Shown: piece by piece, positions 12,079 to 26,300 of the stretch | Position numbering within the stretch: the stretch's first letter is position 1 | Layout of the letters: the number at the start of each line of letters is the position of its first letter | NCBI GenBank assembly: GCA_037783415.1 | Contig: JAZGTN010000015.1 | Coordinates: forward strand, 4,351,001 to 4,415,000 | Direction of reading: 5' to 3' | DNA: 64,000 nucleotides | DNA from: Leptasterias polaris | Taxonomy: Eukaryota > Echinodermata > Asteroidea > Forcipulatida > Asteriidae | Position numbers and translations under genes: made by a program | Notes under the pieces: model-generated | The model's database searches: none | What the model saw: only the letters and a program-made list of their open reading frames with translations | What the model was told of the DNA's origin: nothing

Positions 12079-13677
12079 TTAAGCGTGTGTATCAAGAAGT
12101 TGTTTTTTCAGTTTACCAACAAATATTGACTGCGAGGGTGACTTTTTAATGGACTCATTAAGACCGTTCCAGTAATTCACACCACGCTGTATAAGACTGT
12201 TTTTATAGAGTGAGGTTCGATTGTAACAGACATGGATGTTTTTGCTAGAAGCACTACGGGTATTATATGAATGTATGTTGGAAGTTAACTCAAAACATGA
12301 GATAAAACAACCAGGTAATGCATTGTTCGTATACTTGTACATTAATTTACCTAGATTTAAGTAGTAAATGTCTTTAAATCTTAACAATTTTAGATTTACA
12401 AATAAGTCGGCAGTACGATCACGGTAACCAGCACTGGAAATAATTCGAACAGCTCGCTTTTGTAAGAAAAGAAGTTTGTCACAATTCACTGAGGAACTGC
12501 CCCAGGTTAGAACTGAATAATTTAAGTACGGAAGAACAAAGGAATTATAAAGAATAAGTAAAATATCACTTGGAATGAAGGTCTTTAATCGATTCATAAT
12601 ACCAACAGTTTTTGATATCTTGCTGGAAACTTCACTGACATGGCTCTTCCAAGTAAGATTTTCATCAATTGTCACACCTAGAAATTTGGTAATTGTAACA
12701 CATTTTAAATTAACACCATTCAAGACTAGAGGAACAGATTGGGTATATTTATGTTGTCTGGAACAGAATATCATATAGTTTGATTTAAGTAGATTAATAC
12801 ACAATTTGTTTGCTAAGAGCCAGCTGCTGATTTTTTCAAGTTCAATATTTAGGATCTGAATAGCTGTGTCCACATTATTATGACTATACACCAAACTTGT
12901 GTCGTCTGCAAATAAGCAAAAGGACACTTTATCAGACGTATATGAAATGTCGTTAATATAAATAAGGAATAGTAAAGGGCCCAGTACAGAACCCTGCGGA
13001 ACTCCACAGCAAATAGGTTGCTCATCAGAATTAGCACAATTATAGGAAACAGTTTGAATTCTATTCGATAAATAACTCTTAAACCAATTTAAGGCTATAC
13101 CACGGACACCATAGTTTTCCAGTTTACAAAATAAAATTTTATGGTTAACTGTATCAAAAGCCTTTGAAAGGTCCAGAAATATACCGACAGAGAATTTACC
13201 ATCGTCTATGGCTTTAAGCAATTTATTAACAACATGTGACGTTGCTAGTTCAGTTGAGCGTCCCTCTCTGAAACCAAATTGCGAGTCAGATAAAATATTG
13301 TGTTTATCTATAAAATTAATAAGACGGTGGTAAATTAGTTTTTCAAAAACTTTAGAGAATGTAGTAAGCACTGAAATAGGTCTATAATTAGCAATGTTAT
13401 GTTTATCGCCACCCTTATGTATTGGTGTGACCTTACCGATCTTTAAGCCGTCAGGGAAAATACCTGTAATTAGAGACTCGTTGAAGATACAAGCAAGTGG
13501 CTTTGCTAAGGCATGCTTCGCCCGTTTGATAACAAAAGCACTTAACCCATCGAAGCCAGGGGCTTTACCATCTGGTGGATGTGTGAAATGCACATGTCTG
13601 GCATTGCTCTTTCCTCCATGGTCTACAGATACATGTAGTTGTTGGATTATGTTACGTTGGGTACTGTGTGATTTCAC
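12079..13677 (-). mobile_element. Non-LTR retrotransposon (LINE) reverse transcriptase, 5'-truncated
   Basis: An uninterrupted reading frame from the RT fingers (KAPGFDGLS, NYRPISVLTTFSKVFEKL) through palm (FLDLSKAFDTVNH, GVPQGSVLGPLLFLIYIND, catalytic FADD) to the LINE C-terminal tail (NTRSASS, RGVNYWNGL). The APE endonuclease is missing, so this is a 5'-truncated copy, though the RT part has no stop or frameshift. Motifs suit the CR1/Jockey side of non-LTR elements; I do not assign a clade. Unit 2 has no copy at the matching place, so it inserted after the duplication or was lost there. Confidence 0.9.
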
Positions 13678-14091
13678 TGATCAAATTTTGCTCATGCCAA
13701 GATACACACTCCAACAAAGTCAAACAAAAAAGGCCTGTTGGAGTTTGTTAGGTTGTGTAGGCCTATCGTCCCTCTAAGCAGACTGTTTCATTTTGTTTGA
13801 TTGGGTACAGTTCCCATCGCATGGTAGTATATTAGCTGTTGGAATGTGTTGGGTTAGGGATGGATTTTAGTAAAAACGCTTTGAGAGTTTTAAACAACAA
13901 ATAGGCCTATAATGATTTTATCACAATATTTCACAAAGGCGGCACCTGTCTTCCAGGGATTGGCAACTTGATCTTTTTCAAGAAAAACAAAATAATACAA
14001 GATTAAGGGAAATCAATAAGTAATTCTGAAACCAGTCAATAGCCAACATCTAAAAACACAAGAAGTGACCAAAGGCATCAACTAGTTCTTG

Positions 14092-14369
14092 CTACTGGAA
14101 TTTGATAATATACTCGGGGTATGCCTGTGTATCATGAAATATTACATAAATGCCTGGAGTAGTCACGTTGTCCACCACACTGTCATACAATTCACCTGGA
14201 CTCTGTGGTTTTTTAGGTGGAGCGTTTATTCTTTGACAGCCTCTGGTGTAATCTCCGACAAGAACCTTGGCCATTAAAATGTGCATGATGCCACGTGCAT
14301 TTGGCTTAGCAAATCTTGCCGAATACCCTGCTTGGACAGCAAAATAAGTTCCATTTCCATATAAAGCCG
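14092..14369 (-). CDS. Gene 1 exon 16: ART domain, second half and stop
   Basis: YGNGTYFAVQAGYSARFAKP, then KVLVGDY, YDSVVDN and YVIFHDTQAYPEYIIKFQ, stop TAG. The PARP signature is unmistakable. The segment after YSA is two residues shorter than in gene 3 and has Phe where gene 3 has Tyr. Confidence 0.92.
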
Positions 14370-17300
14370 CTGCAAAAAGGCAGATAATATACATATTAAT
14401 ACTCAATAAAATGGTGGCAAAAGGTAGCAGTCTGAAGGGAACAACGGGTGGGGGGGGGGGGGGGGGGGGGTTGCATGTCCCCTCACTTTTTGGAGTGGGG
14501 GGATAGCACATCACAGTGTCCCCACTTTTTGATTGCCCATGAAAATATTCAATTCAATACAACATTTAATTCACATTGACATCCTCAATGACAGTTTATA
14601 TAAAAGTAAGATTTAACTATTAGCAGAAATAAATATAGTTGGTTTACTGTGTATGCCAAATAAAACAAAAATACACAACATTAGGGTGAAAGAGAACTTT
14701 TGTCCCCCAAAACTGATAACTGATAACTGATAATGGTGCGATACTTTTGTTTTTATAGCATATACAATAATTATGGCCTAGGCCTAATCTCGGCCTAGAA
14801 ATTCTAAAACTATAATTCTCTGGACTGGCTAGGAAAATGTGCCCCCAAGACAGACTCTCGCAGGAATGTGTTTCACCCTCGGTGTTTCCCCGGTTATGTG
14901 CTACTTGGTTTATTGGTTTACTGGTTCAGCTTTACTTGTTGGTTTGTTGCGATGGTTACTTTGCTTATGTCGAACATCTTTTGTTAATTTAAGTTACCTT
15001 TGGACATTTTTGTAATCATTAAGCAGTTAGAGTATACATGTACCATCTATTTCCCTCTTTCAGGAGTAAACAAATTTACAAATATTACACATTTTTTGAG
15101 TACATCCATATGTATTTTTCTCAAAAACGCAAGCATGGTTGTTCAACTTTAACCAACTACCACATGATGTTTATTCACATAACTATGTACTTACCATTCT
15201 TGCCACTAAAGCCGCGGTTGAAACCATGCCTACTGATGTCATTACAGGTTTGCTCATCTGTTCCATGGTATAGAACCTTCTCAACGTTGGATCTCTTCAG
15301 ACGAATTTCTAGTGCAGCTTTATGAACCTGATACTGCATTAACAAAACTTGATTTTGAACTCTCTGTATCTGCAAATTATTTGAAGAGAAAAAAAAACCC
15401 AAACAAAAGTCAGTTTCCCTTGTGGTTAACTACTTGATATTTGAAATAAAAAATGAGCATCTCCTTATGGTGAACCCCACCTGCATCTCAGGTTGTATTG
15501 GGCGTGATCCTGGCTATATAAGGCAGTTACAGGTTGAATGGCTTCTGACTGGCATTCCCGAAAAAATATATTGCCAAAACGGGACCACCAACATAAGGTT
15601 TCGATAGCTTAGTTTAGAGCTCTGGCACATTAATACGGAGGTCGCAGGTCCAAGTCTCGCTCTAGTAAATTGTTCTTTGTTCAGCCCAAAGTTATTTTAA
15701 AATTTTACCAGTTTCCCCTTTGGCTTACTTTGGCTTACTAAAAAGTTGAATTTCCTGTGCTGCCGCTTCCCAGTTGTATCGTTAACTTGGGTGTGTTCCT
15801 TGGCTATACGGCAGTTACAGAATGAATGGCTTCTGACTGACACGCCCAAACAAAGACATTAACCAATTAGGTAGACTGCCAATACAGGGCTAGATAGCTC
15901 ACTTGGTAGAGCACCGGCTTGTTAATTGGAGGTTGCAGGTTCAAGCTCCATTTAGTCAATTTATCAATTTGTCTTTGTTAACCCCAAATTAAGGCCCTGA
16001 AAATGCTTTTGCTCAGGGTGGATCTTTCTACTACCCTTTGGGCCAATGACTCCAATCTGGTTTGCAGAGCCATGGAATTGGGCAAAGGGCTGCTTCGATG
16101 TGACAGTATGCAAACAAAGACCTTATTTTTCTTTTGTGCCAGTAACTTATTGAATCAGGCTATTTCCAGTAGCCTCAGATCTTGAAGATCTTTTGCAGTA
16201 TTCTTGCCGAGTTTATTACTAGTGTTATTTATTTATTTGTCAAAAGTTAGTTTATTTCAAAACACAAAACCTTGCAGCCCATTGCCCAAATTACATTGTA
16301 ATCGAAAGGGTATAACAAATAACCTACCAAGAAAGAAACGATATTATTCTACTAAAAGCATCAATCAACATAAGTGAGCTTGCTATAAACAGTGGAGTTG
16401 AAGTAGGAGGACAAAAAAGAAGAAGTTTAATCACTAGGTTATTATAAATACCTCAACAATTTGATTGAAAGCACCCATAAAAGATAATCGACAGTCAGTC
16501 TCGACTTTTCTGTACTCATCAGTTCCTGCAGTCAGCGTTACCATTTTGGTTAACTCTCCTTTATTCATCGTTATCCAGATAGTTGGTTTTTCAAACCTGG
16601 CAGCTACAACATAAAATAAATGTACAATTAATAAAATGTACAACTTGAACCTACTTAACAGTTTTGTATTAATACACTCAGCTCCAGCTAGTTTTTACAC
16701 ACTAGTGCAACACAATGTCCGATTTAATGGCCATGTTTATGGAAATGTGCACTATAGTACCACCACTCTCCACTAGTATAAGCATCTAACTTCTGCGCTA
16801 GCTGTGTAAAGGAAGAAAGCCTTTCTGTATATTGAGTGCATACAATTCTTCCTAGATTTTGAAAAAGTTTATTTTAATTTTAGACATTTCTACCCTTTTG
16901 GACGATTTCTCCCTTATGGTTTGCAGGACCATGTAATTGGGCCCAGTGCTGATTCATAGAGGCATAATGATATAAATAGGTTTGGTATCCAAACAAAATT
17001 CAAAAGTGTCTCCCCTTTAACCTTCCTCCACGTTGTGACTTCAAAGTGTTTCAATAATAGTGTGTGTCACTTTTAACTTGATATCTCAATTAAACAATTT
17101 ATTGAGAGAAAAACAAATAACAATGACCACTTTTTGGGTTGACACGAATAACATTTGATGCATCATTCTATATCAGATGTTCCCTGCATCTTTTGGAAGT
17201 CATTGATTGTGTGTCCCTCTTCCTGATCAAGTGAAATATTTGGCTTTTTCTTCTGGATGGCCTCCTCCTTCCAGGATGGCATTAACCTCTTCATTATAGT

Positions 17301-20300
17301 AATCCGTACCTGATAGAGGGCTGTCAGTCAAATCCACGGCACCAAGCTGTTCAATGATCTTCTCTTGAAAGTTTTCTTCTTTATTCAAACATTGAAAAAA
17401 ATAAGTTATATTAAACTTAAAAGTTAAAACAAACACTGATGTTTTCATGAACAGAGTCATTGTTGTTGAGCGTACAAAATATGAGATACATGCTTTTAAT
17501 TAGGGCGAACAATACCATAGAAACGGGAACACACAGCAAAGAATTGAACAACAAGGTCTGAATAATTAACAAGACTATTATCTGCTGTTAATTTCTTTCT
17601 CTTCCTTAACTTACCGATACCCGTGAGTCCTCCAGTAGCTCCTCCAGTGGCACCAGGAGATAAAGGATTACGACGTTGAATTTCATCCTCAAATCCCTGA
17701 AAACAATACAGGTTCAGTCATCATCATTTAGGCTGTGTTCATCCAGGGTATAAGTGTAGCCCTATTCATGTATATAAGATTTGACTGTTTACATTTCTTG
17801 CTGTTCTTGTCAATATATTAAAGAGGAACTCCAAGGTCTCTCACAAGTTTGTGACGTTCTCATTTTCCAATAGATAGAGTCCTCCTAATTATGGTTGGGA
17901 GAAAAATTACACGTCTCTAACCTCACGTTAAAATGGTGTAAACTGCCATTGTATTCGATACCCTTCCAGTGCATCAACATCAAAAACATCCGATGACATC
18001 ATTCTGGTATAAATGGGTCTGTACATGTCATGTTTTCTTGTTTTCATTATAGGTGAGTGAGGTATTTTTTCCTGTGCACCTTGAGAGAAGACTATAAGCA
18101 TTCAATCTTGATGTTCATTAAAGTTTAGAACATAAAGTTTGTTCTAGAGACTTTCTTGTCCCCCCGTTTTTTGCTGTTTAACTAAGGAATCCCACACAGT
18201 TGTTGAATAATCTTGACTACTTAAATTTATCATCACTACCACGATGTGTGTACTTCAATACTAGTAATGCTCATTAATAGAGAAGCGCAAAGACTGTTTA
18301 ACAGGCGCTTACTTATTGTCATACTGCAACAATGTGTAAGAACTTTCTCGTGACATTAATTATTTGGTTTTGAGGGCACATAGAGATTAATTGCTGTTGT
18401 TACCTTGATAGTTTTCAAGTCTTTGTCGTACACAACAAAGCGCATCTCTTTTAGTGATCCATTTGGATGTTGGCTGTTGAATTCAAGAGCTGCCTCATAC
18501 ATGCAGCGAGCAGTAACAGCTGGTGGATAACTCAGCAATCCTGTTCCAAGTGCAGGGATTGCCATGGAGGTCATGCCATTTCTAGAAGCATGCACCATTA
18601 GTTCTAAAACAAGCTTCTTCAAAAACTGTATAACAATAGAAGCATGAACTAATTAACAAAGTCAAGAGGAAGGTAAAATTCACCCTTCAATGATTTGAAC
18701 TAGAATTAAGTTATACATTAATATCTAGTTTACATTAACATCTGATCTCATTCTTATCAGTTGTTTTTAAATGTTGGCACAAAAAAGAGGGGGACAAAGA
18801 GAGAATGTGTGAGAGAAACATTGTGCTGATGTTTTAAAACAACGATACCATATGTGACCTCCTTTTTGCCACGGAGGTCATGCCTTTTCTAGAGGCATCA
18901 ACTCTACCACTACCTTCAATAATTGTAATCATAGAAGAAATAACAAATTAAAAGTCAAAGCACCTACATCCAAAATACATTGATTATTTTAAAATGCTTT
19001 GATGGAAGCACGTAAACAAAGGGGGTCTCGGTTTCAAAAATTACAACAATTGATGATGACTAGAGCAAGCTAGTCGAAACGTTGAGACAAATTAAGAACC
19101 CACTCCGCAACAGTGAAGTTAATAACGAGAAGTCCCCGCGATCTACTTAGCAAAAGTAATAGTGCTGGCCAATTTCATTCCTTCTGCACAGGTAGTAGTC
19201 AATAAGCAGGACAGTTCTTTTCAGAACTGAAAAGTCTCCTGAATTCCGATAAATGTACGCTGCAGCAGTAAAATAATAAGACAAGTTCTCGAAACAAAAA
19301 TATCTACCCAGCAAGTATATACACATGTTGCTACCGCAAACACTATGCATTGATACCTCACCATGCAATGCCTCTATGATAGGATACTATAGCCCCTGGG
19401 GCTATGATCCTCGCCCCTATAAGGGCTATACTGGCCTCTAGGGCAGAGGTAAATATACTAGCCCCAGGGTTATTGATTACTGTCAGTTTGACCAAAGCTG
19501 ATAACCATTGACTAAAACACATCATTTTTGTGCGCAACTTTCCATTTTAAATGCAGTTAGGACAAGTAGGGTTACATTTTTGACTACCCCATGCCAGCCA
19601 GCCTAAGGAAGTTAAGTTTGGCTAAGCTGCAGGATAGCGCTCCTTTTCCCCAATTGTTATATGCCGTGCTAAAGCGACTAGTAAATCGAGCCCTTTAGAT
19701 CCACCTGCACTGAAATCTCACCTGCTCAGACCGGAGTTGCTTGTATCCTTCGCATACACAATGATATATCCTGTTGCAGGTAAGAAAACCTGGTCCTGTT
19801 TCTAAAAATGACCAGGATGCAACACTACCTCGAAGCTTTATCAATTTATCGCATTCTTGCTGTAAGGTAGACCCAGCTGCTAGGGATATCGCTTGGGATA
19901 CTTTCCCAATTTTCATGTTAAAATCGCTCCCTGTTGTGTTCACGATAACATCAACCTACAACAGATACCCAGAAGATGACAAATTAGATTTACAGAGTTA
20001 CAAATTCATAAATAATTATCATGAGTACCCTTACTTGTTAAGTGTCAGTAGATAGCTGAGACAGTGTTAATAACATAGTTGAAATACCTTCAAGGTAAAG
20101 TGCCCGTGTTTGAATGAAAGATTAAAAGCTAACGAATTTCGAATGGTTTAAGGCAACTTTATATTTTAGCTCAAAAGCTCATCTTGGATCATCAATGTTC
20201 TTTCTTGTTGTTCCGAAGTGAGTATTGTTCCCCACAAGGTTGGGTGTTGTTCTGTATAGTTGTTCTGTACATAGACAACTGTAGATGTAGCAATGATGAC

Positions 20301-23300
20301 AGGTTTTAGTCCATTTGTAGTCCCGACAATGGCCTTCAACCCGATGAGCAGAGATTGCCTTTTCAAAGTGCTCACCAAGATCGGCTGTCTTCCCAGGCTC
20401 CTCAGCATTGTTAAATCATTCAACGACAAAATACAGGGTACAGTAGTGTACAACGGCTCCAACCTCTGCAAAATTCAATATCAGCAGCGGTGTAAAGCAG
20501 GGCTGTGTCCTTGCACCGACACTTTTGGAGATTTTCCTTGCCGTCTTCCTGAGGTAGGCTGTTGGATCCGCCACAGAGGACATTTACCTCAACACAGGAT
20601 CAGACGGGAAACTTTTCTAAATTTTAAGACTGAAAGCCAAGACCAGGGTGCAAGAGGTGTGTCTGAAATAGCTTCTCTTTGATGATGATGCTGCCATCAT
20701 TGCACACACAGAGGAGGATCCTTCAGCAGAATGGACCGTTCCTCTCATACATGCACAACGACTTTGGGCTCACCATAAGTCCTTAAAAAACGAACATTAT
20801 GGGACAGGGAGTTGGGTAGCCTCCCAGCATCAGTGTGAACCACCAAGAGCTCAAGGTGGTCAACGAGTTCACATATCTTGGCTCCACCATCGCTGACAAC
20901 CTCTCCCTAGACACTGAGCTCAGCAGGCGATCGGAAAGGCCTCCATCACTATTTCCAGACTGACCAAAAGGGTGACCAAACTGACTGAACATACAAAGAG
21001 AAATGTCTACAAAGTGTGTGTCCTGAGCACCCTCCTCTACAGCAGTGACCCCTGGAGTTGAGGGTAGGTCAGGAAAGAGCGTCCATCCGCATGCACTGCC
21101 TGAGACGGATCCTCTGCTTCTCCTGGAAAGACAAGGTCCCAGATAATGATGTTCTTGCGAGGACACTGGCTTTCATATCTACCATGTAACTCACTCCTAA
21201 AACAGAGGCGCCTTTAGTGGTTAGGTCACGTCTGCTGGATGGAGGATGGCATGGTTCCCAAGGACCTCCTTTATGGCGAGCTGGCATCAGGAAAATGTCC
21301 AACCGGTTGCCCTTCACTGCGCTCTAAGGATATATGTAAGCGTGTAAAGGCTATGAAACTAAACACCAACACCTGGGATACATGAGCTGCCGACCGATGC
21401 TCATAGAGGGAAAATTTCTGCAAGGGCCTTTCTTGCTTTGAGGAAGGCATGTTGCAGAGGAGAAGAGGGTTCACAGGAAGGCAAGACAAACTGCAGATCC
21501 AACAGCTACCACCACCTTGTGCAATCTTCGTAATGAAACTGCCACTCCCGTGTGGGCCTCTACAGCCATAGCCGATACTGCTCCAACCTCGACCAGCTCA
21601 ACCAACGGCCCAGATCCATGGTCCCCCGAGACTAGAGTATGCCTACTACATTTATTCAAACAAAATGCTGTATCTGAAAATATAGTTATTGGAAGAAACA
21701 AAATTAGATGTACATTTAGATTACCTTTTCCACAGCAATGTTTCCCTTGGTCAACTTGATGGTCATGCCTTCCTTGGTTACTACGTTCAGTCCAGAAACA
21801 GTGTTTTTCACATCAGAAACGCTGCGATCAGTGGCATTTTCCAACATGCCACCAGCAGAGGTTCCTTTAGGTGCCAAAGGGTTTTTCTGAATCCCATTTG
21901 GAAGTTGTTGAGAAGCAATGGGCGATACAGAATTTCCAGGAAGGCGACTTGCTTGGGTGAAGGGGAGTCTCTGCTGTAGCATTTAAAGTATGGTATACAT
22001 ATAGACGCAGTGTAAAACTAACAATGTTATTAACATCATATTTATATAGCGCTTTTAAATGAAACCCATCAATAAAATTGCTCCTAGGCGTTTTACATAA
22101 ACGCAATGGAGAAGAAACCCTAAAAGAGAGAAAAATTAGAAGTACAATATGTTAATATGAAGTAGGATGTGTTTGTACCAGCAGGCACTACCTGTAACCC
22201 CATACATTTCTTTACTTTCTGTATTAACTGCATCAGAAGGACTTAAACCAAAATGATAAACTCAAAATATACACCAAATGTTTCAAAGACTACAAATAAG
22301 GGGGGAAAAAGAGGAGAGACAGAGGGGGTACATATGCAAAGCAGATCTCAAGCGACAGGACTGTGGCACTGACCACATGAAATGCATTTTTATATATATA
22401 TTTTATTTTATTAAAACCACAAATCGTGGCCCAGTGGCCAAATTGCATGTGACTGTACAGAGAATGATATTTAAAATTTAACAAATAGAAATAAATATTA
22501 AAACATCAACTAAAACAACAATTATTTATTTAAAATATTAATAAAATAAGGGACCGGACTGTTTTGGAAACGGGTGGTTCTCATTGGAAGAGTGAAATAT
22601 TGTTTGGAATTGCGGGTATTCCTACCATGGACACTCTCTCTGGTCGGGGGAAGAAGAGATTTTAAACGGGAGTTATTAACAAGACTGTTGGCAAAATGTT
22701 CACAATGATTTCTCCTCCTCCCAGCCAGGGAGTCAAGTCCGCAAGTAACAAGAGCATCATTATAAGAAGTATATTGCCGGCCCAAAATCATTCTACATAC
22801 CCTTTTTTGAATCTGTTCCAAGTCGTTAGATTGCATAGTGGTAATACCAGGCTGCCACACTACATCTGCATACTCTAGAATTGGTCTAACATAACCACAA
22901 TAGACAATGCAGAGTTCTTTCATTGAAAAACCAAACCGTTTAAGAGTCCTTCGCATAAACAATTTCATGTTAGCCTTTTTCAAAATATGATTGATTTGCG
23001 CATTCCATTTAAGATCGTTTTGTAGCCAAATTCCAAGGACCTTGGCCTCATTGACAAATTTCAAAACGGCATCGTTAATGGTTAAATTTATACCATCAGG
23101 AGGGTTTTTCTTAAAACACACTTGAAAGGCTTGACACTTAGAAGGATTTAACCTGACCTGGTTTTTGTCAGACCATTCAACTAACTTATTCAAGTCATCC
23201 TGGAGGGAACTGTTTCTAGAAATAGATCTATTTTCTACCAACGTAAGGTCATCAACATATTTGAGACATTTAGAATCAACATCTTGGACTGCATCATTTA

Positions 23301-26300
23301 TGAAAATTTGAAATCCAATTGGTCCTAATTTGGTTCCTTGTGCAATTCCTCCATTAAGCAACTGATAATCAGATTTGACATTGTTAAATCGAACACACTG
23401 AGTTCTATTGCAAGGAAATCTCCAAGCCATGGAACAATGGAGCCTCGGACACCAAGATCAATGAACTTGTTAATGAGCAGATTATGGTCGACAAGATCAA
23501 AGGCCTTGGAGAAATCCGTAAGCACCACCGTCTCTACATTGTGTATATTTTCAGCCCCTTGATAAAGAAAATGAACCAAATCCACCAAGTAGTGACTTGT
23601 TGAGACACCCTTGACGTTACCGAATTGACGACTATCAATTTTGTCCCGAGTATCATACAAAACCCACTTAGAAACAAATCCCTCGGCAATTTTGGCAAAA
23701 ACGGAAGTCAGCGAAATGGGTCTCAACTTGTCAATACCTGGAGGATATTGCTTGGGAATCGGAACAACTATGGCTCGTTTCCATTGAAGTGGAACAATGC
23801 CTTTAGAAAAAGAACAATTTAAAATATCTGTGAGAGGAATGCATAATTCGTAAGCAAATTCCTTTGCAAGTTTTGGAGGAAATTCATCAGGACCACATGA
23901 TTTACTAGATTTCAGCTTCTTAAGTTCTGCATAAACATTCCATGGGTATAAATGAGGAACTGTACTAATGGTGGGCAGGTAAGCAGGAAGATTTGTGGTA
24001 TCCAGGGGATTAAGACCCTCAGACACCCCGACAAACCTGCCGTTAATCACTTCAGCCTTACTTTTATAATCGTTGTCCTCAATACCTGGAATGTCTAAGC
24101 AGAGATGAGAAGAACGTTTAATATTAGTCATAGTTTTTATTTGTTGATGCCACCTGTGGGGGTCAGTTTGTTGTAAATTTCTAACTCTGTTAGCATAATA
24201 GGATAGTTTACCCTTTGCAATTTCCCTTTTAACTAGGTTACGGATCGTATGCCACTGTGGATCATTATTAGCAAATGCTATTTGCCGGTCCGAGATTAAT
24301 TGTTTAATGTAGGATGTGAGCCATGGTTTATCTCTACAATGTGCCGTAATTTTTTTAACTCGGCAAAATGAATTCAGGCCAAAGTCAAGAAGTGAATAAA
24401 AAGCGTCAGCTTTCTCTTGAACCTCATTACATGAAAGAATAGAATTCCAATCTTGATTTTGCATCCAGGCATTTGTTGCCTTGTAAGTTGTTTCACTGAG
24501 AAAATTGTATTCTTTTCTCAAGAAGAAGCAGCTTCACTCAGTTCCTGGAAATGTCCATGAACCTCACTTTCAGCAAAAAGATTGAACTTGCAAATTGTTA
24601 CTTTTTAATCTATCTTATTTATCAAATTAATCCAATATCATGTCTGCAGTAGTGACTCATGGGCTCTTAAATTGTTGCATTTACAACACAGAATTCGAGA
24701 CTGAAAAGACCGAGACCCACACTTGGAGGTTTGTGACCAACACTAAAGACAGTAAATTGTGATGTTTTTAATATACACTATTAAATGTTGTAAAATCACA
24801 AACTTCAAAAGTTGTTCAACCTAAAAATAACATGTTGCCCTTTTAAGTAACAGGTTTGCTGTTGTTGTTGGTCGAGGCTCACCATTTGATATTTTGCTGT
24901 TCCACTTGTTTTCCTGTTTTTTAATATTATTTATGGACTAATTACTTTTTCTGAAAAAAGTTGTTATTTTAAAGGTGCATTCTTAACCAACAAAATTACC
25001 TCTTTGGTGTCACCATCTGCTTTGAAAGAAGAACCATTCTTGGACTCCTTCTTTAACTTAATGATGATATAATTGATTGTTGCTTCAGTAACATCAACAT
25101 CTTTTTGCTCTCCAACCAGTATCACTTCATGAAATTGAGCATCCAGGACCATCGAGCAAGTTGTAGGATTCTTCCTGAGTGTATCAACTGCATTCTTCCA
25201 CAGTGATTGTGGAACTGAAACTCTGGCTGTTTTGTATCCTTTCATAAAGTCAGTCAGAACATTGGCAGCTTCCTTTTCCCAGTTCAACCATGATGATTGG
25301 TGCTGGGAGTCATCTACTACTGGTTCTAGTTTACCTTGAGACTTCTGAGAACCATTCGGCCACTGCAGATTGGCTTTCACCTTGGCCAATTCTTTCAGCA
25401 ACTTTTTCTTATCATCTTTACCTTTCCCATAGAGGAATTCCATAACAGGTTCTTGTACTCCTACTGACACTGGTTTAGGGATTTGTGGAGTTGGGGCATC
25501 AAATCGGCTCAGTCTTCCAAGGAAGTCATGATATGATTCAATCTGCAGTTCATTACCACCAAGCTTATGATGACCCTTCGTTAAAATATCCTCAACCACT
25601 GCAGGAATTAAAAGAAACGAACTGTCAGTCAAGCCCAAGAGCCAAATAAAAGACTTTGACCTAGACCTTAAGGTTTGAGACTGCATACAAGATTATGTGA
25701 CCTGACTAAGAGAATATGGCAGGTCAAACAACAGGCAGCAGAATTAACACCAATTTTACAAATAAATTTAATTGTGTGATATACATACCCTTCCAGTCTT
25801 CAAAGTAGACAATTGCCTGTCCATCCATGGGTCCTGGTTGTACGTCTGTCACTCCACTGCCGCCACTCTTCTTCTTGCTCTCAAAATACAACTTAAGCAT
25901 TTCTAAGTCTTGTGAAACTCCTTAAATTGTGCATATAAAATAAGCTTAAAGGGATACACATTTTGAGGACACTTTATCAAGTTTAAAAAAAATTAACAAA
26001 GACAGAAAACGTAAGGATATAGATCCCTACATTTCAAAAGATGTTGTTATTCTATGGGCATTACAACTTCTATTCGACCCTAATACATCTACCCTAATAC
26101 ATCTACGTGCAGCACAAGCTGTCAATCATTTTCTGTGTGTTATAAGTTTAGCAACAGGCCTAGATTACAGGCCTCTCACTGTTGCCCTGGTTTTGGTTTC
26201 CCATTAAATGTGTCCCAATTAAATTAAAATGTTTCCCATTTTAAGCTTTTCCAAAGGGAGTTCACTTTGAAAAAATGAAAATGACCATGCAATCTCAAAG

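Noticed and set aside
14449..14470. Poly-G tracts (also 39,605-39,630, 31,463-31,480, 51,110-51,128) as G-quadruplex regulators
   Set aside because: Long homopolymers are common here, in introns and spacers, and their lengths are unreliable in assemblies. Conservation between units 1 and 2 follows from duplication.
14092..14514. Extension of the gene 1 last exon into the poly-Pro stretch
   Set aside because: The frame stays open through the poly-G tract only by chance; a clear acceptor (TTTTTGCAG) at 14,370 matches the paralogues.
17361..17361. Exon 13 acceptor at the AAGAG in gene 1 (CAACAG in gene 2)
   Set aside because: It looks like a better splice site in gene 2, but the resulting 52-bp exon would break the reading frame into the WWE-like exon in both genes.
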